Assembly (NCBI GenBank): GCA_030055515.1
Contig: JASFYI010000002.1
Coordinates: forward strand, 127,290-191,289
From: Methanolinea sp.
GTDB taxonomy: Archaea; Halobacteriota; Methanomicrobia; Methanomicrobiales; Methanospirillaceae
Length of the DNA: 64,000 bases
Direction of reading: 5' to 3'
The notes beneath the pieces are model-generated. The model searched no databases. It was not told the DNA's origin and saw nothing but the letters and a program-made list of their open reading frames with translations. Position 1 is the first letter of the stretch. Every line of letters starts with the position of its first letter. This document shows positions 16,814 to 26,424 of the stretch, piece after piece. A program made the translations under genes and the position numbers.

Positions 16814-17826
16814 GGGAGGCACTCAGACTCATCGCCGCGGGGAGAACCCTCCCGCCCGAGGTTGCCCGCAGCGCGATGGAGCAGATCGTCACGGGCGGGG
16901 CCTCGCCGGCGTTGGCGGCCGCATTCCTCGCGGCGCTCCGGACGCGAGGGGAGACGCCCGGGGAGATCGCCGCGTTCTGCAGCGTCCTCTCGGAGCACGC
17001 GGTCAGGATCTCCCCGCAGGTGAGCGGCACGCTCACCGACACGTGCGGGACGGGGGGCGACGGCGCATCCACGTTCAACGTCAGCACGGCGGCCGCGATC
17101 GTCGCCGCGGCGGCGGGCGTCCCGGTCGTGAAGCACGGGAACCGGGCGGTGAGCAGCAGGTGCGGGTCCGCCGACGTCCTCGAGGCCCTCGGGGTCACCG
17201 TCGACCTCCCCCCGTCGGCCGTCTGCCGGCTCGTGGAGGAGATCGGGATCGGTTTCCTCTTCGCGCCCGCGTTCCACCCCGCGTTCCGGAACGTCGCGGC
17301 AGTCCGGCGGGAACTCGGCATCGAGACGGTCTTCAACATCCTCGGCCCCCTCCTCAACCCGGCGGGGGCGCCCGCGCGGCTGCTCGGCGTCTCCTCCCCC
17401 TCCCTCGTAGGACCCGTCGCAGAAGCCCTCCGCCTCATGGGCGTCCGGCGGGCACTCGTCGTGCACGGGTCGGGCATCGACGAGATCACCGTTACCGGCG
17501 AGACCCTCGTTGCCGAACTCGATGGCGGGCGGATCGAGCACTACGCGGTCTCGCCCCCGGACCTCGGCATCCCGGTGTACTCGCCCGGGGAGATCCGCGG
17601 GGGAGGGAGGGAAGAGAACGCGCGGATCGTCACCGACGTGCTCGGGGGGCGCGGGAAGGCCGCTGCCCGCGCCATCGTCGCGGTGAACGCGGGTGCCGCG
17701 CTGTACGTCGCGGGGGAGGCAACGGACATCGGCGACGGGACCGAGCGCGCCGTGGACGCGATCGCGTCCGGCATGGCCCGGGAAAAGCTCGGCGCGCTCG
17801 TCGATCTCTCCGGGAGGGCAGCATGA
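16810..17826 (+). CDS. trpD: Anthranilate phosphoribosyltransferase
   Basis: Transfers the phosphoribosyl group of PRPP to anthranilate. The 338-residue protein has the helical N-terminal dimer domain, the PRPP loop CGTGGDGASTFNVST (GTGGDG at 80-85), the KHGNRAVSS motif (about 108-116) and the conserved NILGPLLNPA. The GTG at 16810 overlaps the trpG stop. It is not fused to trpG or trpC. Confidence 0.96.
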   Translation: MREALRLIAAGRTLPPEVARSAMEQIVTGGASPALAAAFLAALRTRGETPGEIAAFCSVLSEHAVRISPQVSGTLTDTCGTGGDGASTFNVSTAAAIVAAAAGVPVVKHGNRAVSSRCGSADVLEALGVTVDLPPSAVCRLVEEIGIGFLFAPAFHPAFRNVAAVRRELGIETVFNILGPLLNPAGAPARLLGVSSPSLVGPVAEALRLMGVRRALVVHGSGIDEITVTGETLVAELDGGRIEHYAVSPPDLGIPVYSPGEIRGGGREENARIVTDVLGGRGKAAARAIVAVNAGAALYVAGEATDIGDGTERAVDAIASGMAREKLGALVDLSGRAA

Positions 17827-18584
17827 TCCTCGACGCGATCGTCGCGGCCACCGCCGAGCGGGTCGCGCAGCTCCCGCGGGTGGAAACGGACACCGCGCAC
17901 GCGCCGCGCGCGGCGCGGGGATTTTACGACGTGGTCCGGCGCGAGCCCGGGAAAAACGCGGTCATCGCCGAGGTGAAGTCCGCATCTCCATCCCGGGGGG
18001 TGCTCCGCGGGGACCTCGATCCCCGCGGCTTTGCCCTCGCCATGGTCTCGTCGGGATGCGCCGCCCTCTCGGTCATCACGGAACCCCGGTTCTTTCGCGG
18101 GAGCACGTCGCACCTCGCCGCGGTCCGGGCTGCGGTTCCCGTGCCGATCCTCCGGAAGGACTTCGTCATCGACCCGCGGCAGGTCGCGGAGAGCCGGGCG
18201 CTCGGTGCGGATGCGGTCCTCCTGATCGCGTCCCTCCTCGGGGAGAGGCTCCCCGACTATGTCGAGCTTTCGCGGGCGCACGGGCTCGAGCCGCTCGTCG
18301 AGGTCCACACCGCGGGGGAGCTCGAGCGCGCGCTCTCCACGGGGACGCGGATGGTCGGCATCAACAACAGGAACCTCTCGGACATGCGCGTGGACCTCTC
18401 CGTTACCGCGCGGCTCGCGCCCCGCGCGCGCGAGGCGGGGTGCCGCGTCGTCTCCGAGAGCGGGTACACGTGGCCCTGCGACGTCCGGAGGTTCCGGGAC
18501 AGTGTGGACGGGTTCCTGATCGGCTCCTCGATAGTCCGCGCCCGGGACCCGCGGAAGAAGCTGGAGGGATTCCTATTCGCGTGA
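17823..18584 (+). CDS. trpC: Indole-3-glycerol-phosphate synthase
   Basis: Closes the indole ring from carboxyphenylamino-deoxyribulose phosphate. The TIM-barrel enzyme (253 residues) shows the catalytic set: Glu50 and Lys52 in AEVKSASPSRG, Lys112 in LRKDF, Glu in PLVEVH, Asn in GINNRNL, and SESGY near the end. ATG 17823 overlaps the trpD stop, and the stop overlaps the trpF start. The fourth gene of the operon. Confidence 0.96.
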   Translation: MILDAIVAATAERVAQLPRVETDTAHAPRAARGFYDVVRREPGKNAVIAEVKSASPSRGVLRGDLDPRGFALAMVSSGCAALSVITEPRFFRGSTSHLAAVRAAVPVPILRKDFVIDPRQVAESRALGADAVLLIASLLGERLPDYVELSRAHGLEPLVEVHTAGELERALSTGTRMVGINNRNLSDMRVDLSVTARLAPRAREAGCRVVSESGYTWPCDVRRFRDSVDGFLIGSSIVRARDPRKKLEGFLFA

Positions 18585-19150
18585 AGATCTGCGGGATCAC
18601 GACGCCGGGGGACGCCCGGCTCGCGGAGGAGGCGGGGGCAGACGCGGTCGGCGTCGTGCTCTTCTCCGACTCGCCGCGCTGCGTGAGCCCCGCCGTTGCC
18701 CGGGAGATCTTCTCCGCCCTCGGCCCGTTCGTGACGCGGGTCTGCGTCTCGACGACGCGCTCCCGCCGGGACCTCGGGGAGATCCTCGACCTGAATCCCG
18801 ATGCCGTCCAGATCTCCCTCCCCCTCGCGGAGGAGCTCCCGGTCCGGACGATCGGCATCCACGACGGGACCGGCCCGCTGCCCGCCCACGTCGATGCCAT
18901 CGTGCTGGACGCGAGCAGGGGCACGGGCAGGCTGTTTGATCCCGCGCTCGCCGCGAGGATCGCGGGGGAGAGCCCGGTTCCGGTTATCCTCGCCGGCGGA
19001 CTCACGCCGGGGAACGTCGCGGAGGCGGTCAGGCGCGTCCGACCCTACGGCGTGGACGTCTCGAGCGGCGTCGAGTCATCGGTGGGGAGGAAAGACCCCG
19101 GGCTCGTCAGCGCGTTCGTCCGCAGGGCGAAGGAGGCACTCCATGCCTGA
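18581..19150 (+). CDS. trpF: Phosphoribosylanthranilate isomerase
   Basis: Catalyses the Amadori rearrangement before indole-ring closure. The short protein (189 residues) has the catalytic Cys in MKICGIT, the [14 protein letters not shown] region, a VLDASRGTG segment holding the conserved aspartate, and the phosphate-binding LAGGL and DVSSGVES loops. GTG 18581 overlaps the trpC stop; its 3' end overlaps trpB by eight bases. Confidence 0.95.
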   Translation: MKICGITTPGDARLAEEAGADAVGVVLFSDSPRCVSPAVAREIFSALGPFVTRVCVSTTRSRRDLGEILDLNPDAVQISLPLAEELPVRTIGIHDGTGPLPAHVDAIVLDASRGTGRLFDPALAARIAGESPVPVILAGGLTPGNVAEAVRRVRPYGVDVSSGVESSVGRKDPGLVSAFVRRAKEALHA

Positions 19151-20315
19151 CCCCTCGCGGTTCGGGGTGTACGGGGGCCGGTTCGTGCCCGAGACCCTCA
19201 TGGCCGCGCTCGACGAGCTCGAGGGGGCGTTCCGGACGATAGTCCCCGGCAGGGAGTTCCGCGAGGAACTCGGGTTCTACCTCCACGAGTACGCGGGGAG
19301 GCCAACCCCCCTCACCTTCTGCAGGAACCTCTCCCGGGACTTCGGCTGCAGGGTGTACCTCAAGAGGGAGGACCTCCTCCACTCCGGGGCCCACAAGCTG
19401 AACAATGCCCTCGGGCAGGGACTCCTCGCGAAGTTCATGGGGAAGAGGCGGCTCGTCGCGGAGACGGGGGCCGGCCAGCACGGCGTCGCGACGGCGATTG
19501 CGGGGGCGGTGCTCGGGATGGAGGTCGAGGTCTACATGGGGACCGAGGACATCCGGCGGCAGGCCCTCAACGTGGCGAGGATGGAGATGCTCGGCGCCCG
19601 CGTCATCCCGGTCGCGACGGGCTCCCGCACGCTCAAGGACGCGATCAACGAGGCCCTGCGCGACTGGGTCGCGAACGTCCAGACGACCCACTACCTTATA
19701 GGATCCGTGGTCGGTCCCCACCCGTTCCCCACGATGGTCAGGGACTTCCAGACGGTGATAGGGACCGAGACGAGGGAGCAGATCCTCGGGAAGGAGGGGA
19801 GGCTCCCCGACGCGATCGTCGCGTGCGTCGGCGGGGGATCGAACGCGATCGGCATCTTCACCCCTTTCCTCGGGGAGGCAACGAAACTCTACGGTGCCGA
19901 GGCGGGGGGCGAAGGACCGGGGGGGAAGCACGGGGCGACACTCTGCCGGGGACGGCCCGGCGTGCTCCACGGGACGTACACGTACCTCATCCAGGACGCT
20001 TTCGGCCAAATCCTCGAGTCGCACTCCATCTCGGCCGGCCTCGATTACCCGGGTGTCGGGCCCGAGCACAGCTTCCTGCGCGACTGCGGGAGGGTGGAGT
20101 ACCGCCCCGTGACGGACAGGGAGGCCATCGACGCGTTCCTCCACCTCTCGCGGGCGGAGGGGATCATCCCTGCCCTCGAGTCGGCCCACGCGGTCGCGCT
20201 CGCGGAGAAGGTCGCGGGGGACCTCGCCGCGGACGACATCCTCGTCGTCAACCTCTCGGGCCGCGGTGACAAGGACGTCGCGCAGGTCGCGGAGATCACG
20301 GGGGGTGCCCGGTGA
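19143..20315 (+). CDS. trpB: Tryptophan synthase beta subunit, TrpB1 type
   Basis: The operon-encoded beta subunit (390 residues), which condenses indole from TrpA with serine. The PLP lysine is Lys85 in [11 protein letters not shown], the catalytic Glu107 lies in AETGAGQHG, and the phosphate loop is GGGSNAIG. The pattern [13 protein letters not shown] at the start is typical of TrpB1, which forms the channelled complex with TrpA. ATG 19143 overlaps the end of trpF; the stop overlaps the GTG start of trpA. Confidence 0.97.
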   Translation: MPDPSRFGVYGGRFVPETLMAALDELEGAFRTIVPGREFREELGFYLHEYAGRPTPLTFCRNLSRDFGCRVYLKREDLLHSGAHKLNNALGQGLLAKFMGKRRLVAETGAGQHGVATAIAGAVLGMEVEVYMGTEDIRRQALNVARMEMLGARVIPVATGSRTLKDAINEALRDWVANVQTTHYLIGSVVGPHPFPTMVRDFQTVIGTETREQILGKEGRLPDAIVACVGGGSNAIGIFTPFLGEATKLYGAEAGGEGPGGKHGATLCRGRPGVLHGTYTYLIQDAFGQILESHSISAGLDYPGVGPEHSFLRDCGRVEYRPVTDREAIDAFLHLSRAEGIIPALESAHAVALAEKVAGDLAADDILVVNLSGRGDKDVAQVAEITGGAR

Positions 20316-21121
20316 CCACGCGCCTTGGGGAGGCATTCTCCTCCGCGGGGAGGCCCCTCCTCGTCGCGTGCCTCGTCGCGGGTGACCCCTCCCCCGAAGC
20401 AACGCCCGCGCTCATGCGCGCGGCAGCGGCAGCGGGTGCCGACGCCATCGAGCTCGTGATGCCCCATTCCGACCCCGTCGCGGACGGCCCGGTGATGCAG
20501 AGGGCGATGCAGCGCGCCCTCTCGGCCGGAACGACCCCGGACACCCTCTTTGCCATCGTCCAGGAGTTCCGGGCAGGGTCGGAGGTGCCGGTCGTGATCC
20601 TCACGTACGCGAACATCCCCGTCCAGAGGGGGATCGGGACGTTCTACAGGGACGCGGCACGCGCGGGCGCCGACGCGGTCGCCGTCGCGGACGTCCCGCT
20701 CGAGGAGGCGGGTCCTTTCTGCAGGGCGGCACGCGAGGCAGGGGTCGACCCCGTCCTCTTCGCGAGCGTGACGACGTCGGGAGATCGCCTGCGGCGGATC
20801 GCGGCATGCGCCGGCGGTTTCCTGTATCTCGTCTCGGTCCTCGGGGTCACGGGCGTCAGGGAAGGTGTCGACCCGCGCATCCCTCGACTCGTCGGGGAGG
20901 CAAAGGCCGTCTCGGGCATCCCCGTGGTCGCGGGTTTCGGGATAGGGGCTCCCGCCCACGTCCGGGCGTTCGCGGAAGCCGGCGTGGACGGGGTCATCGT
21001 CGGGTCGGCCATCGTCGCCGAGGTCGAGAGGACCCTCGGGGACCCGGACCTTGTGGCAGGTGCCGTGGGGGCAAAGGTGAGTGAACTTGCGCGGGCCCTG
21101 GGGGACCAGCCCCCCGGGTGA
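20312..21121 (+). CDS. trpA: Tryptophan synthase alpha subunit
   Basis: Cleaves indole-3-glycerol phosphate to indole and glyceraldehyde-3-phosphate. A 269-residue TIM barrel with the catalytic glutamate in [16 protein letters not shown] (normally ELGIPFSDP), the second acid in DPVADG, a tyrosine in FLYLVS, and the [10 protein letters not shown] phosphate loop. GTG 20312 overlaps the trpB stop. It is the last gene of trpEGDCFBA; a GGGGG/CCCCC pairing at about 21100-21115 lies inside its 3' end, and no T-rich terminator follows. Confidence 0.96.
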   Translation: MTTRLGEAFSSAGRPLLVACLVAGDPSPEATPALMRAAAAAGADAIELVMPHSDPVADGPVMQRAMQRALSAGTTPDTLFAIVQEFRAGSEVPVVILTYANIPVQRGIGTFYRDAARAGADAVAVADVPLEEAGPFCRAAREAGVDPVLFASVTTSGDRLRRIAACAGGFLYLVSVLGVTGVREGVDPRIPRLVGEAKAVSGIPVVAGFGIGAPAHVRAFAEAGVDGVIVGSAIVAEVERTLGDPDLVAGAVGAKVSELARALGDQPPG

Positions 21122-21410
21122 GGCGCGGGAGCGGACCGTCAGCCACCCCCGTCCCGGCGCCCACACCCCCTCTCGGCGGGCAGGGGGAGGGCGGGCGCGG
21201 GCGGGGTGTGCCCGCGGAAGAACGACCTGTCCGTGAATATCTTCCCGTGCGGGGCCACGGATCGCCCGCGGAGACGGCCGGCAAGGACGAGGATGTCGGG
21301 GGAACAGATGGTATCCCGGAAGGAACCGGCAGACCAGTCCCTGTACACGCGGGTGTTCTCGTACCCGCACCGGAAAGATTGATGCTCCCGGCCGCGTCAC
21401 CATTGCACCG
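21122..21410. other. Intergenic stretch after the trp operon, no feature recognised
   Basis: These 289 bases are GC-rich and contain no supported gene. Short frames exist on both strands but show neither domain resemblance nor a convincing ribosome-binding site. The composition becomes less GC-rich after about 21280, towards the small gene at 21411. Confidence 0.5.
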
Positions 21411-21710
21411 GTGCCACAGGAAGCCTGCTTCAACCGGTTCTGGAGTGATATCGTGCTCAAGAACAGCACGCCGGAAGAGTGCGATGCGGAGGTGAAAAAA
21501 AAGTGCCGTGAGTATTACCTCGTATCCCCGGGATACCTCTTCCGCGGCGTTCCCCTGAAGCTGCCCTGTCCCATGCTCCTTGGGATCAAGGTGAAGAAGA
21601 AGAGACTCCTCGTCCCGTACAGGAAACCCTGCTACGGGCTCTCCCTGTACGCAATCGAGACCGACGAGGAGGAGATAGGGGAGATCCGGAGGACTCTCGC
21701 GGGCTCGTAG
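21411..21710 (+). CDS. Small cysteine-containing protein of unknown function
   Basis: A 99-residue soluble protein that I do not recognise. It contains five cysteines (CFNRFW, EECDAE, KKCREYY, LPCPM, KPCYGLS), a Lys-rich centre (KVKKKRLL) and an acidic C-terminal helix. Codon use is less GC-rich than neighbouring shadow frames, and the amino-acid composition is normal for a folded protein, so it is probably real. GTG 21411 is the only start found. It precedes the sensor kinase by 69 bases in the same direction. Confidence 0.5.
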   Translation: MPQEACFNRFWSDIVLKNSTPEECDAEVKKKCREYYLVSPGYLFRGVPLKLPCPMLLGIKVKKKRLLVPYRKPCYGLSLYAIETDEEEIGEIRRTLAGS

Positions 21711-21779
21711 GGTGCCGTGGCCGGCAGCCGGGGAAAGGCTCATGGCAACCCTCGGACCAGAACGATCCCATAACGACAG

Positions 21780-24035
21780 ATGGAGCGAACCCTCTTCAGC
21801 AAGTACCCGCTCTCTACCTACCTCGTGGTCTCGATCTTCTGCATCCTGATCGTCGCGGTCGCCGGACTCGTCTTCATAAGCTACGTCTCGATGGAACGGA
21901 CACTCTCCGAGAACGCGCGGTTCGTCCAGCTCCAGACCGAGAATAGCATCGATGCCGTTTTCAAGGCGAGGGAGGAGGCGTACCTCGTCCTCGAGAGGAG
22001 CCTCGACGAGAGGATGGAGGCTGCATTCGTCCCGTTCCTCGCCGAGTACGAGAGGGCGGGGGGAGATCCCGCCCGCATGGACCTCGCCCGCGTGAAGAGG
22101 GATATCGGGGGCGACATGGAGCTCTACGTCATCGACCAGAACGCCACGATCGTCGCGACGACGTATCCCCCCGAGCTCGGGCTCCGTTTCGGGGACTACG
22201 CCCCCTACTTCGTCGAGTATCTCACCCGTATCCGCCTCTCGGAGGGTTACTTCCCCGACAAGATCGTGAGCGAGAAATCGACGGGCGCGATGAGGAAGTT
22301 CGCCTACATGCCTGCGCCCGACCACGCCCACGTCCTCGAGATGGGCCTGCCCGTAAGGCTCCCCGAAGACCCCGCATTCAGGTACCTCGACAGGGACATC
22401 GTGATGGAGGTCGAGAAGTCGAACCCCTACCTCGTGGGAGTGAGGATCTTCGACACCACTCTCCGGGAGAAGGTCGGCGGGAACACCGTCGAGGTGACCG
22501 ATCCCGAGCTCAGGGAGAGGCTCGAGAGCGTGCGCAGCACCCGCCGCACGCTGGAGGTCTCCGATCCGCGTTCCGGGAACACGACGAGGTACCTCTTCGT
22601 CGACCTACGGGACGAGAGGACCGGGTCCGACGTGAGCCGTATCATCGAGCTTTCCTACACGATGCTCCCCGTCAAAAAGACGCTCGAGGGCGCCCTCCTC
22701 TCCCACGTCATCGTCGGCTTCGCATTCCTCCTCGGCTGCGCCTCCCTTGCCTTCTTCACGATAAGGAAGTTCACAGGCCCGATCAGGAGGATGGAGAGGG
22801 ATCTTGACATCATCGCAGGCGGCAATCTCGATCACCCCGTCACACGCCCCCTGGGCAGGGATCTCCTCCACCTCGAGGAGAGCATCACGAGGATGGGCTC
22901 CCGGCTGAAGGAGACCCTCGTCGAGGTGAGGAAGAGCGAGGAGAACTACAGGGAACTCGTCGAGGGTTCAAACAGCATCATCATGCGGTGCGCCCCGGAC
23001 GGGACCATCCTGTTCATGAACCGCTTCGGGCTCGAATTCTTCGGGTACGGCGAGGACGAGATCGCGGGCAAATCGATCACGGAGGCGATCTCCGGCCCGG
23101 CAGCGCGAGCGGGGGAGGGGGGCATGCTCCCCTTCTTCCGACTGTCCGAGTGCCCGATGCGGACGCGGGACGGGAGGGAGGTGTGGGTGGCGTGGACCCA
23201 CAGGATTGTCGGGCGCGAGGGGGGGAGGCCCGCCGAGATCCTCTCCATCGGGACCGACATCTCCCGCCAGAAGGAGGCAGAGAGGGAGATACAGGAGCTC
23301 AACGCCCGGCTCGAGCAGAAGGTCGAGGAGAGGACGTCGCAGCTCATCGAGACGATCCGGAACCTCGAGTCATTCACGTACTCCGTCTCGCACGATCTCC
23401 GCGCCCCGCTCCGGGCCATCTCCGGGTACTCCTCGATCCTCCTCTCGGGCCTCCAGGACATTCCCCCCCGCGAGAGGCAGTACCTCGAGCGTATCCAGAG
23501 GAGCGCAAACGAGATGGGGGACCTGATCGACGACCTCCTCACCTACTCGCGGATCGGGGGAACAGCGCTCCACAGGAAGGTCGTCGACCCGGGCGGGATC
23601 GTGAACGAGGTCCTCTCGGGGTTCCATGGCGAGATCCAGAGGTACCGTGCCGAGGTGAGGGTCGGGGAGATGCCGCCCTGCAGTGCCGACCCGGGGCTCC
23701 TCAAGCAGGTCTACCACAACCTGATAGGAAACGCGCTCAAGTTCTCGCGGACGCGGGAGAGGCCCCTCGTCGAGGTGGGGGCATTCGTCCGCGACGGTGT
23801 CCCGGTGTACTACGTGAGGGACAACGGGATAGGGTTCGACATGCGGTACGCGGAGAAGATCTTCGGGGTCTTCGAGAGGCTCTGCGACACCGGGCAGTAC
23901 GAGGGCACGGGGGTCGGCCTCGCCATCGCGAGGAGGATCGTCGAGCTGCACGGCGGGGAGATCTGGGCAGAGTCGGAGCCCGGCCGCGGGGCGACATTCT
24001 CCTTCACCCTCGGGCCCGCGGGCGGGGGAGGCTGA
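21780..24035 (+). CDS. Membrane sensor histidine kinase (cache-HAMP-PAS-HisKA-HATPase)
   Basis: A 751-residue sensor. A membrane helix (about 14-36) is followed by an extracellular cache-like domain (37-305), a second helix (about 305-328), HAMP (about 328-380), PAS (about 385-505), a coiled coil (EIQELNARLEQKVEERT), HisKA with His538 in SVSHDLRAPLR, and HATPase with N box NLIGNALKF, DNGIGFD and GTGVGLA. All kinase motifs are intact. No response regulator is adjacent, so its partner is elsewhere; the stimulus is unknown. Confidence 0.92.
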   Translation: MERTLFSKYPLSTYLVVSIFCILIVAVAGLVFISYVSMERTLSENARFVQLQTENSIDAVFKAREEAYLVLERSLDERMEAAFVPFLAEYERAGGDPARMDLARVKRDIGGDMELYVIDQNATIVATTYPPELGLRFGDYAPYFVEYLTRIRLSEGYFPDKIVSEKSTGAMRKFAYMPAPDHAHVLEMGLPVRLPEDPAFRYLDRDIVMEVEKSNPYLVGVRIFDTTLREKVGGNTVEVTDPELRERLESVRSTRRTLEVSDPRSGNTTRYLFVDLRDERTGSDVSRIIELSYTMLPVKKTLEGALLSHVIVGFAFLLGCASLAFFTIRKFTGPIRRMERDLDIIAGGNLDHPVTRPLGRDLLHLEESITRMGSRLKETLVEVRKSEENYRELVEGSNSIIMRCAPDGTILFMNRFGLEFFGYGEDEIAGKSITEAISGPAARAGEGGMLPFFRLSECPMRTRDGREVWVAWTHRIVGREGGRPAEILSIGTDISRQKEAEREIQELNARLEQKVEERTSQLIETIRNLESFTYSVSHDLRAPLRAISGYSSILLSGLQDIPPRERQYLERIQRSANEMGDLIDDLLTYSRIGGTALHRKVVDPGGIVNEVLSGFHGEIQRYRAEVRVGEMPPCSADPGLLKQVYHNLIGNALKFSRTRERPLVEVGAFVRDGVPVYYVRDNGIGFDMRYAEKIFGVFERLCDTGQYEGTGVGLAIARRIVELHGGEIWAESEPGRGATFSFTLGPAGGGG

Positions 24036-24056
24036 ATTCCCGCCGCGGTCCCTTTT

Positions 24057-24815
24057 TTAGTAACCGCTCGCGTAGTAGTACCCGTTCTCCTCGCGCACGC
24101 GCACGGGCACCCCGAAGAGGTCCTGCAGGTTCCCTTCCGTCAGCACGTCCTCCTTCCTCCCGTCCATCGCGATCCTCCCCTCCCTCATCAGGATGACGCG
24201 CGAGATCTCGGGGATGATGTCGTGGAGGGCGTGGGTGACCATGATGATCCCGACGCCCTCGCGCGCGACCCTCCGGATCGTGTCCCGGAACGTGTGGAGC
24301 GCGGAGAGGTCGAGGCTCGTCGTGGGCTCGTCGAGGATGAGCGTGCGGGGACCGTGGACGAGGGCCCTCCCGATGAGGAACCGGCGCGCCTCCCCGGGGG
24401 AGAGGCTGTCCATCGTGCGGTCGGCGAGGTGGGAGATCCCGAGGAACTCCATTGTCCTCTCCGCCCTCTCCCGCATCTCGGGCGTGACCTCGTGGCGGAA
24501 GAGCCCGATGCTCGAGAAGAACCCCGAGAGGACGACGTCGCGCCCCCGGATCCCCCGCGAGAACCGGAGCTGCAGGTCGGGGGAGACGATGCCGAGCGAC
24601 GACCGGAGCGAGAAGACGTCCCACGTCTCGCGGCCGCGGAACCGGAAGACGACGTCGTCCGTCCCGCCCGCGGCAGGGTAGAGCTCCCGGGCAAACGTCC
24701 TCACGAGGGTCGACTTCCCCGAGCCGTTCGGCCCGAGGATGGCGACGTGCTCGCCCTCGCGGATCGTGAGGGTGATCCTGTGGAGGACTACCCTGTCCCC
24801 CCGCACCACGCTCAC
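24057..24815 (-). CDS. ABC transporter ATPase, N-terminus uncertain
   Basis: A soluble ATP-binding protein with Walker A GPNGSGKST (28-36), signature-like LSPGEARRF, Walker B LILDEP and a switch histidine in MVTHAL. It resembles the YlmA/ModF-like stand-alone ATPases; no permease is adjacent. Starting at GTG 24815 gives 252 residues but removes the usual first strand: the frame continues upstream with PLIECANVSVVRG, a normal ABC start, yet without ATG, GTG or TTG before a stop at 24873-24875. ATC at 24828-24830 is the only candidate that would restore it. Signature glycine pair is altered to PG. Confidence 0.82.
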   Translation of the reverse strand: MSVVRGDRVVLHRITLTIREGEHVAILGPNGSGKSTLVRTFARELYPAAGGTDDVVFRFRGRETWDVFSLRSSLGIVSPDLQLRFSRGIRGRDVVLSGFFSSIGLFRHEVTPEMRERAERTMEFLGISHLADRTMDSLSPGEARRFLIGRALVHGPRTLILDEPTTSLDLSALHTFRDTIRRVAREGVGIIMVTHALHDIIPEISRVILMREGRIAMDGRKEDVLTEGNLQDLFGVPVRVREENGYYYASGY

Positions 24816-24838
24816 GTTGGCGCACTCGATGAGGGGCG

Positions 24839-24872
24839 GCTGCGTGCGAGAGTCTCTCTCCTGCGTGCGCGA
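24839..24872. repeat. Imperfect 12-base direct repeat
   Basis: CTGCGTGCGAGA (24840-24851) and CTGCGTGCGCGA (24861-24872) are separated by nine bases of CT-rich sequence, just upstream of the ABC ATPase. Eleven of twelve positions agree. A small duplication or a regulator site are both possible. Confidence 0.35.
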
Positions 24873-24998
24873 TCACCCGCCTGCAACGGAAATCTCCTCC
24901 CCCCGCGGTCTTCCCGCGGGGGAGCGTGCCACGTGCGGGGGGTTCCCGGGCCAGCGTCCACGCCGTCCACGCCCCCGCGGCGGCACACGGATGCACCT

Positions 24999-25007
24999 GA
25001 ATATATC
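24999..25007 (+). promoter_or_regulatory. TATA box for the M24 peptidase
   Basis: GAATATATC is isolated in GC-rich sequence about 50 bases before GTG 25055. A start of transcription near 25030 would leave a short leader with GGGAG before the start codon. Confidence 0.5.
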
Positions 25008-25054
25008 TGCCCCGCCGCACATCAGGGTATGGGAGGAATCTCCCGGGAGCGATC

Positions 25055-26257
25055 GTGGCACCGGAGGGGGAGAGGGTCGCGGCGGCGGAACTCGCGGGGA
25101 GGATGCGCAGGTTCCGGGAACGGATGGACCTCGTGCACCCCGGGTGGGAGCTCTCCGTGTTCTTCGGGAGGGTCAACCTCTACTACTTCACGGGGACGAT
25201 CCAGGACGGGATGCTCCTCGTGCCGCGGGACGGCCGGGAGGAGTTCTGGGTGCGGAGGAGCTACCGGCGGGCGCTCGCCGAGTCGGAGTTCCCCGTCATC
25301 CTCCCGATGGAGTCGTTCCGGGATGCGGCCGTGAGTCTCCCCCGCATCCCCAAGACCGCCCACATCGAGGCAAACGTCGTCCCTGTCGGCCTCCTCGAGA
25401 GATTCAGGAAGTACTTCCCCGTCCGGAAAACCCTCGGCCTTGATCCGGAGGTGGCGTGGGTCAGGGCGAGGAAGACCCCGTACGAGATCTCGCTCCTCCG
25501 GAGGGCAGGGGAGATCCACAGGCTCGTCCTCGAGGAGGACGTCCCCGCCCTCCTGCGCGAGGGGATGAGCGAGGCCGCCCTCGCGACCGGGGTCTACGGG
25601 CGGATGGTCTCCCGCGGGCACGAGGGGATCGTCCGTTTCGGGAGCTTCAACACGGAGATCGAGGTGGGGCAGGTCGCGTTCGGGGAGAACTCGCTCTACC
25701 CCACGTGCTTCAACGGGCCCGGCGGGTGCAGGGGGATGGGGCCCGCCGCCCCCGTCCTCGGCGACCCGGCCCGGAAGCTCGCGCGCGGCGACCTCGTCTT
25801 CATCGACAACGCGTGCATGGTGGGCGGTTACCAGACGGACAAGACGATGACCTACGTCTTCTGCGGCTCGCTCCCGCGGGACGCCCGGGAGGTCCACGAG
25901 CGGTGCGTGGAGATCGCGGGGGAGATGGCCTCGATGCTCGTCCCGGGGGCGGTCCCCTCCCGGATCTACTCCGAGGTCACCGGGGGACTCGAGCCGGAGT
26001 TCCTCGAGCACTTCATGGGCGACCACAGGCCGCGGGTCCGCTTCCTCGGCCACGGCGTGGGGCTCGTGGTGGACGAGCCCCCTGTCATCGCCCCCGGGTT
26101 CGACGAGCCACTCGAGGAGGGCATGGCGATCGCCCTCGAGCCGAAGTATGCCTTCCCGGGGGTGGGCCTGCTCGGCGTCGAGGACACGTACCTCGTGACG
26201 CCGCGCGGCGGGGTGAGCATCACCGGGGAGAATCCCGGCCCCGTGGAAGTGGGATGA
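25055..26257 (+). CDS. M24-family metallopeptidase (Xaa-Pro dipeptidase-like)
   Basis: A 400-residue pita-bread-fold protein with an N-terminal creatinase-like domain (about 1-150) and a C-terminal M24 domain. The five dinuclear metal ligands are present: Asp in VFIDNA, Asp in YQTDKTMT, His in GHGVGL, Glu in ALEPK and Glu in GVEDTYLV. Such enzymes release N-terminal residues before proline; some members have other substrates. The GTG start is preceded by GGGAG. It is divergent from the ABC ATPase. Confidence 0.88.
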   Translation: MAPEGERVAAAELAGRMRRFRERMDLVHPGWELSVFFGRVNLYYFTGTIQDGMLLVPRDGREEFWVRRSYRRALAESEFPVILPMESFRDAAVSLPRIPKTAHIEANVVPVGLLERFRKYFPVRKTLGLDPEVAWVRARKTPYEISLLRRAGEIHRLVLEEDVPALLREGMSEAALATGVYGRMVSRGHEGIVRFGSFNTEIEVGQVAFGENSLYPTCFNGPGGCRGMGPAAPVLGDPARKLARGDLVFIDNACMVGGYQTDKTMTYVFCGSLPRDAREVHERCVEIAGEMASMLVPGAVPSRIYSEVTGGLEPEFLEHFMGDHRPRVRFLGHGVGLVVDEPPVIAPGFDEPLEEGMAIALEPKYAFPGVGLLGVEDTYLVTPRGGVSITGENPGPVEVG

Positions 26258-26291
26258 ACACCGGCGGGGCGCAGGCCCACCGGTTTGCGAT

Positions 26292-26309
26292 GGACTCCGC
26301 GGGGAGTCC
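26292..26309. repeat. Inverted repeat after the M24 gene
   Basis: GGACTCC and GGAGTCC form a perfect seven-base stem with a four-base loop, 34 bases after the M24 stop and 20 bases before a TATA box. It may end the upstream transcript or bind a regulator; no T run follows. Confidence 0.35.
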
Positions 26310-26329
26310 CCGTCGCGCCACCCAGTAAA

Positions 26330-26337
26330 TTTTATAC
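26330..26337 (+). promoter_or_regulatory. TATA box for CARDB-ABC cassette 2
   Basis: TTTTATAC lies in a markedly AT-rich segment (26326-26358), about 28 bases before an ATG at 26362 and about 90 before the preferred start at 26425. Confidence 0.55.
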
Positions 26338-26424
26338 GACAATATGTAAAAACTACTTGACATGCGCGTGCAGGGAAACGGCCATGGACGGGGGAACGGT
26401 GCGGGAGGAAAGGGAAGGGGGGAA

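Noticed and set aside
21139-21348. Short minus-strand frame after trpA
   Set aside because: No ribosome-binding site, no domain and a proline/arginine-rich composition that matches shadow frames.
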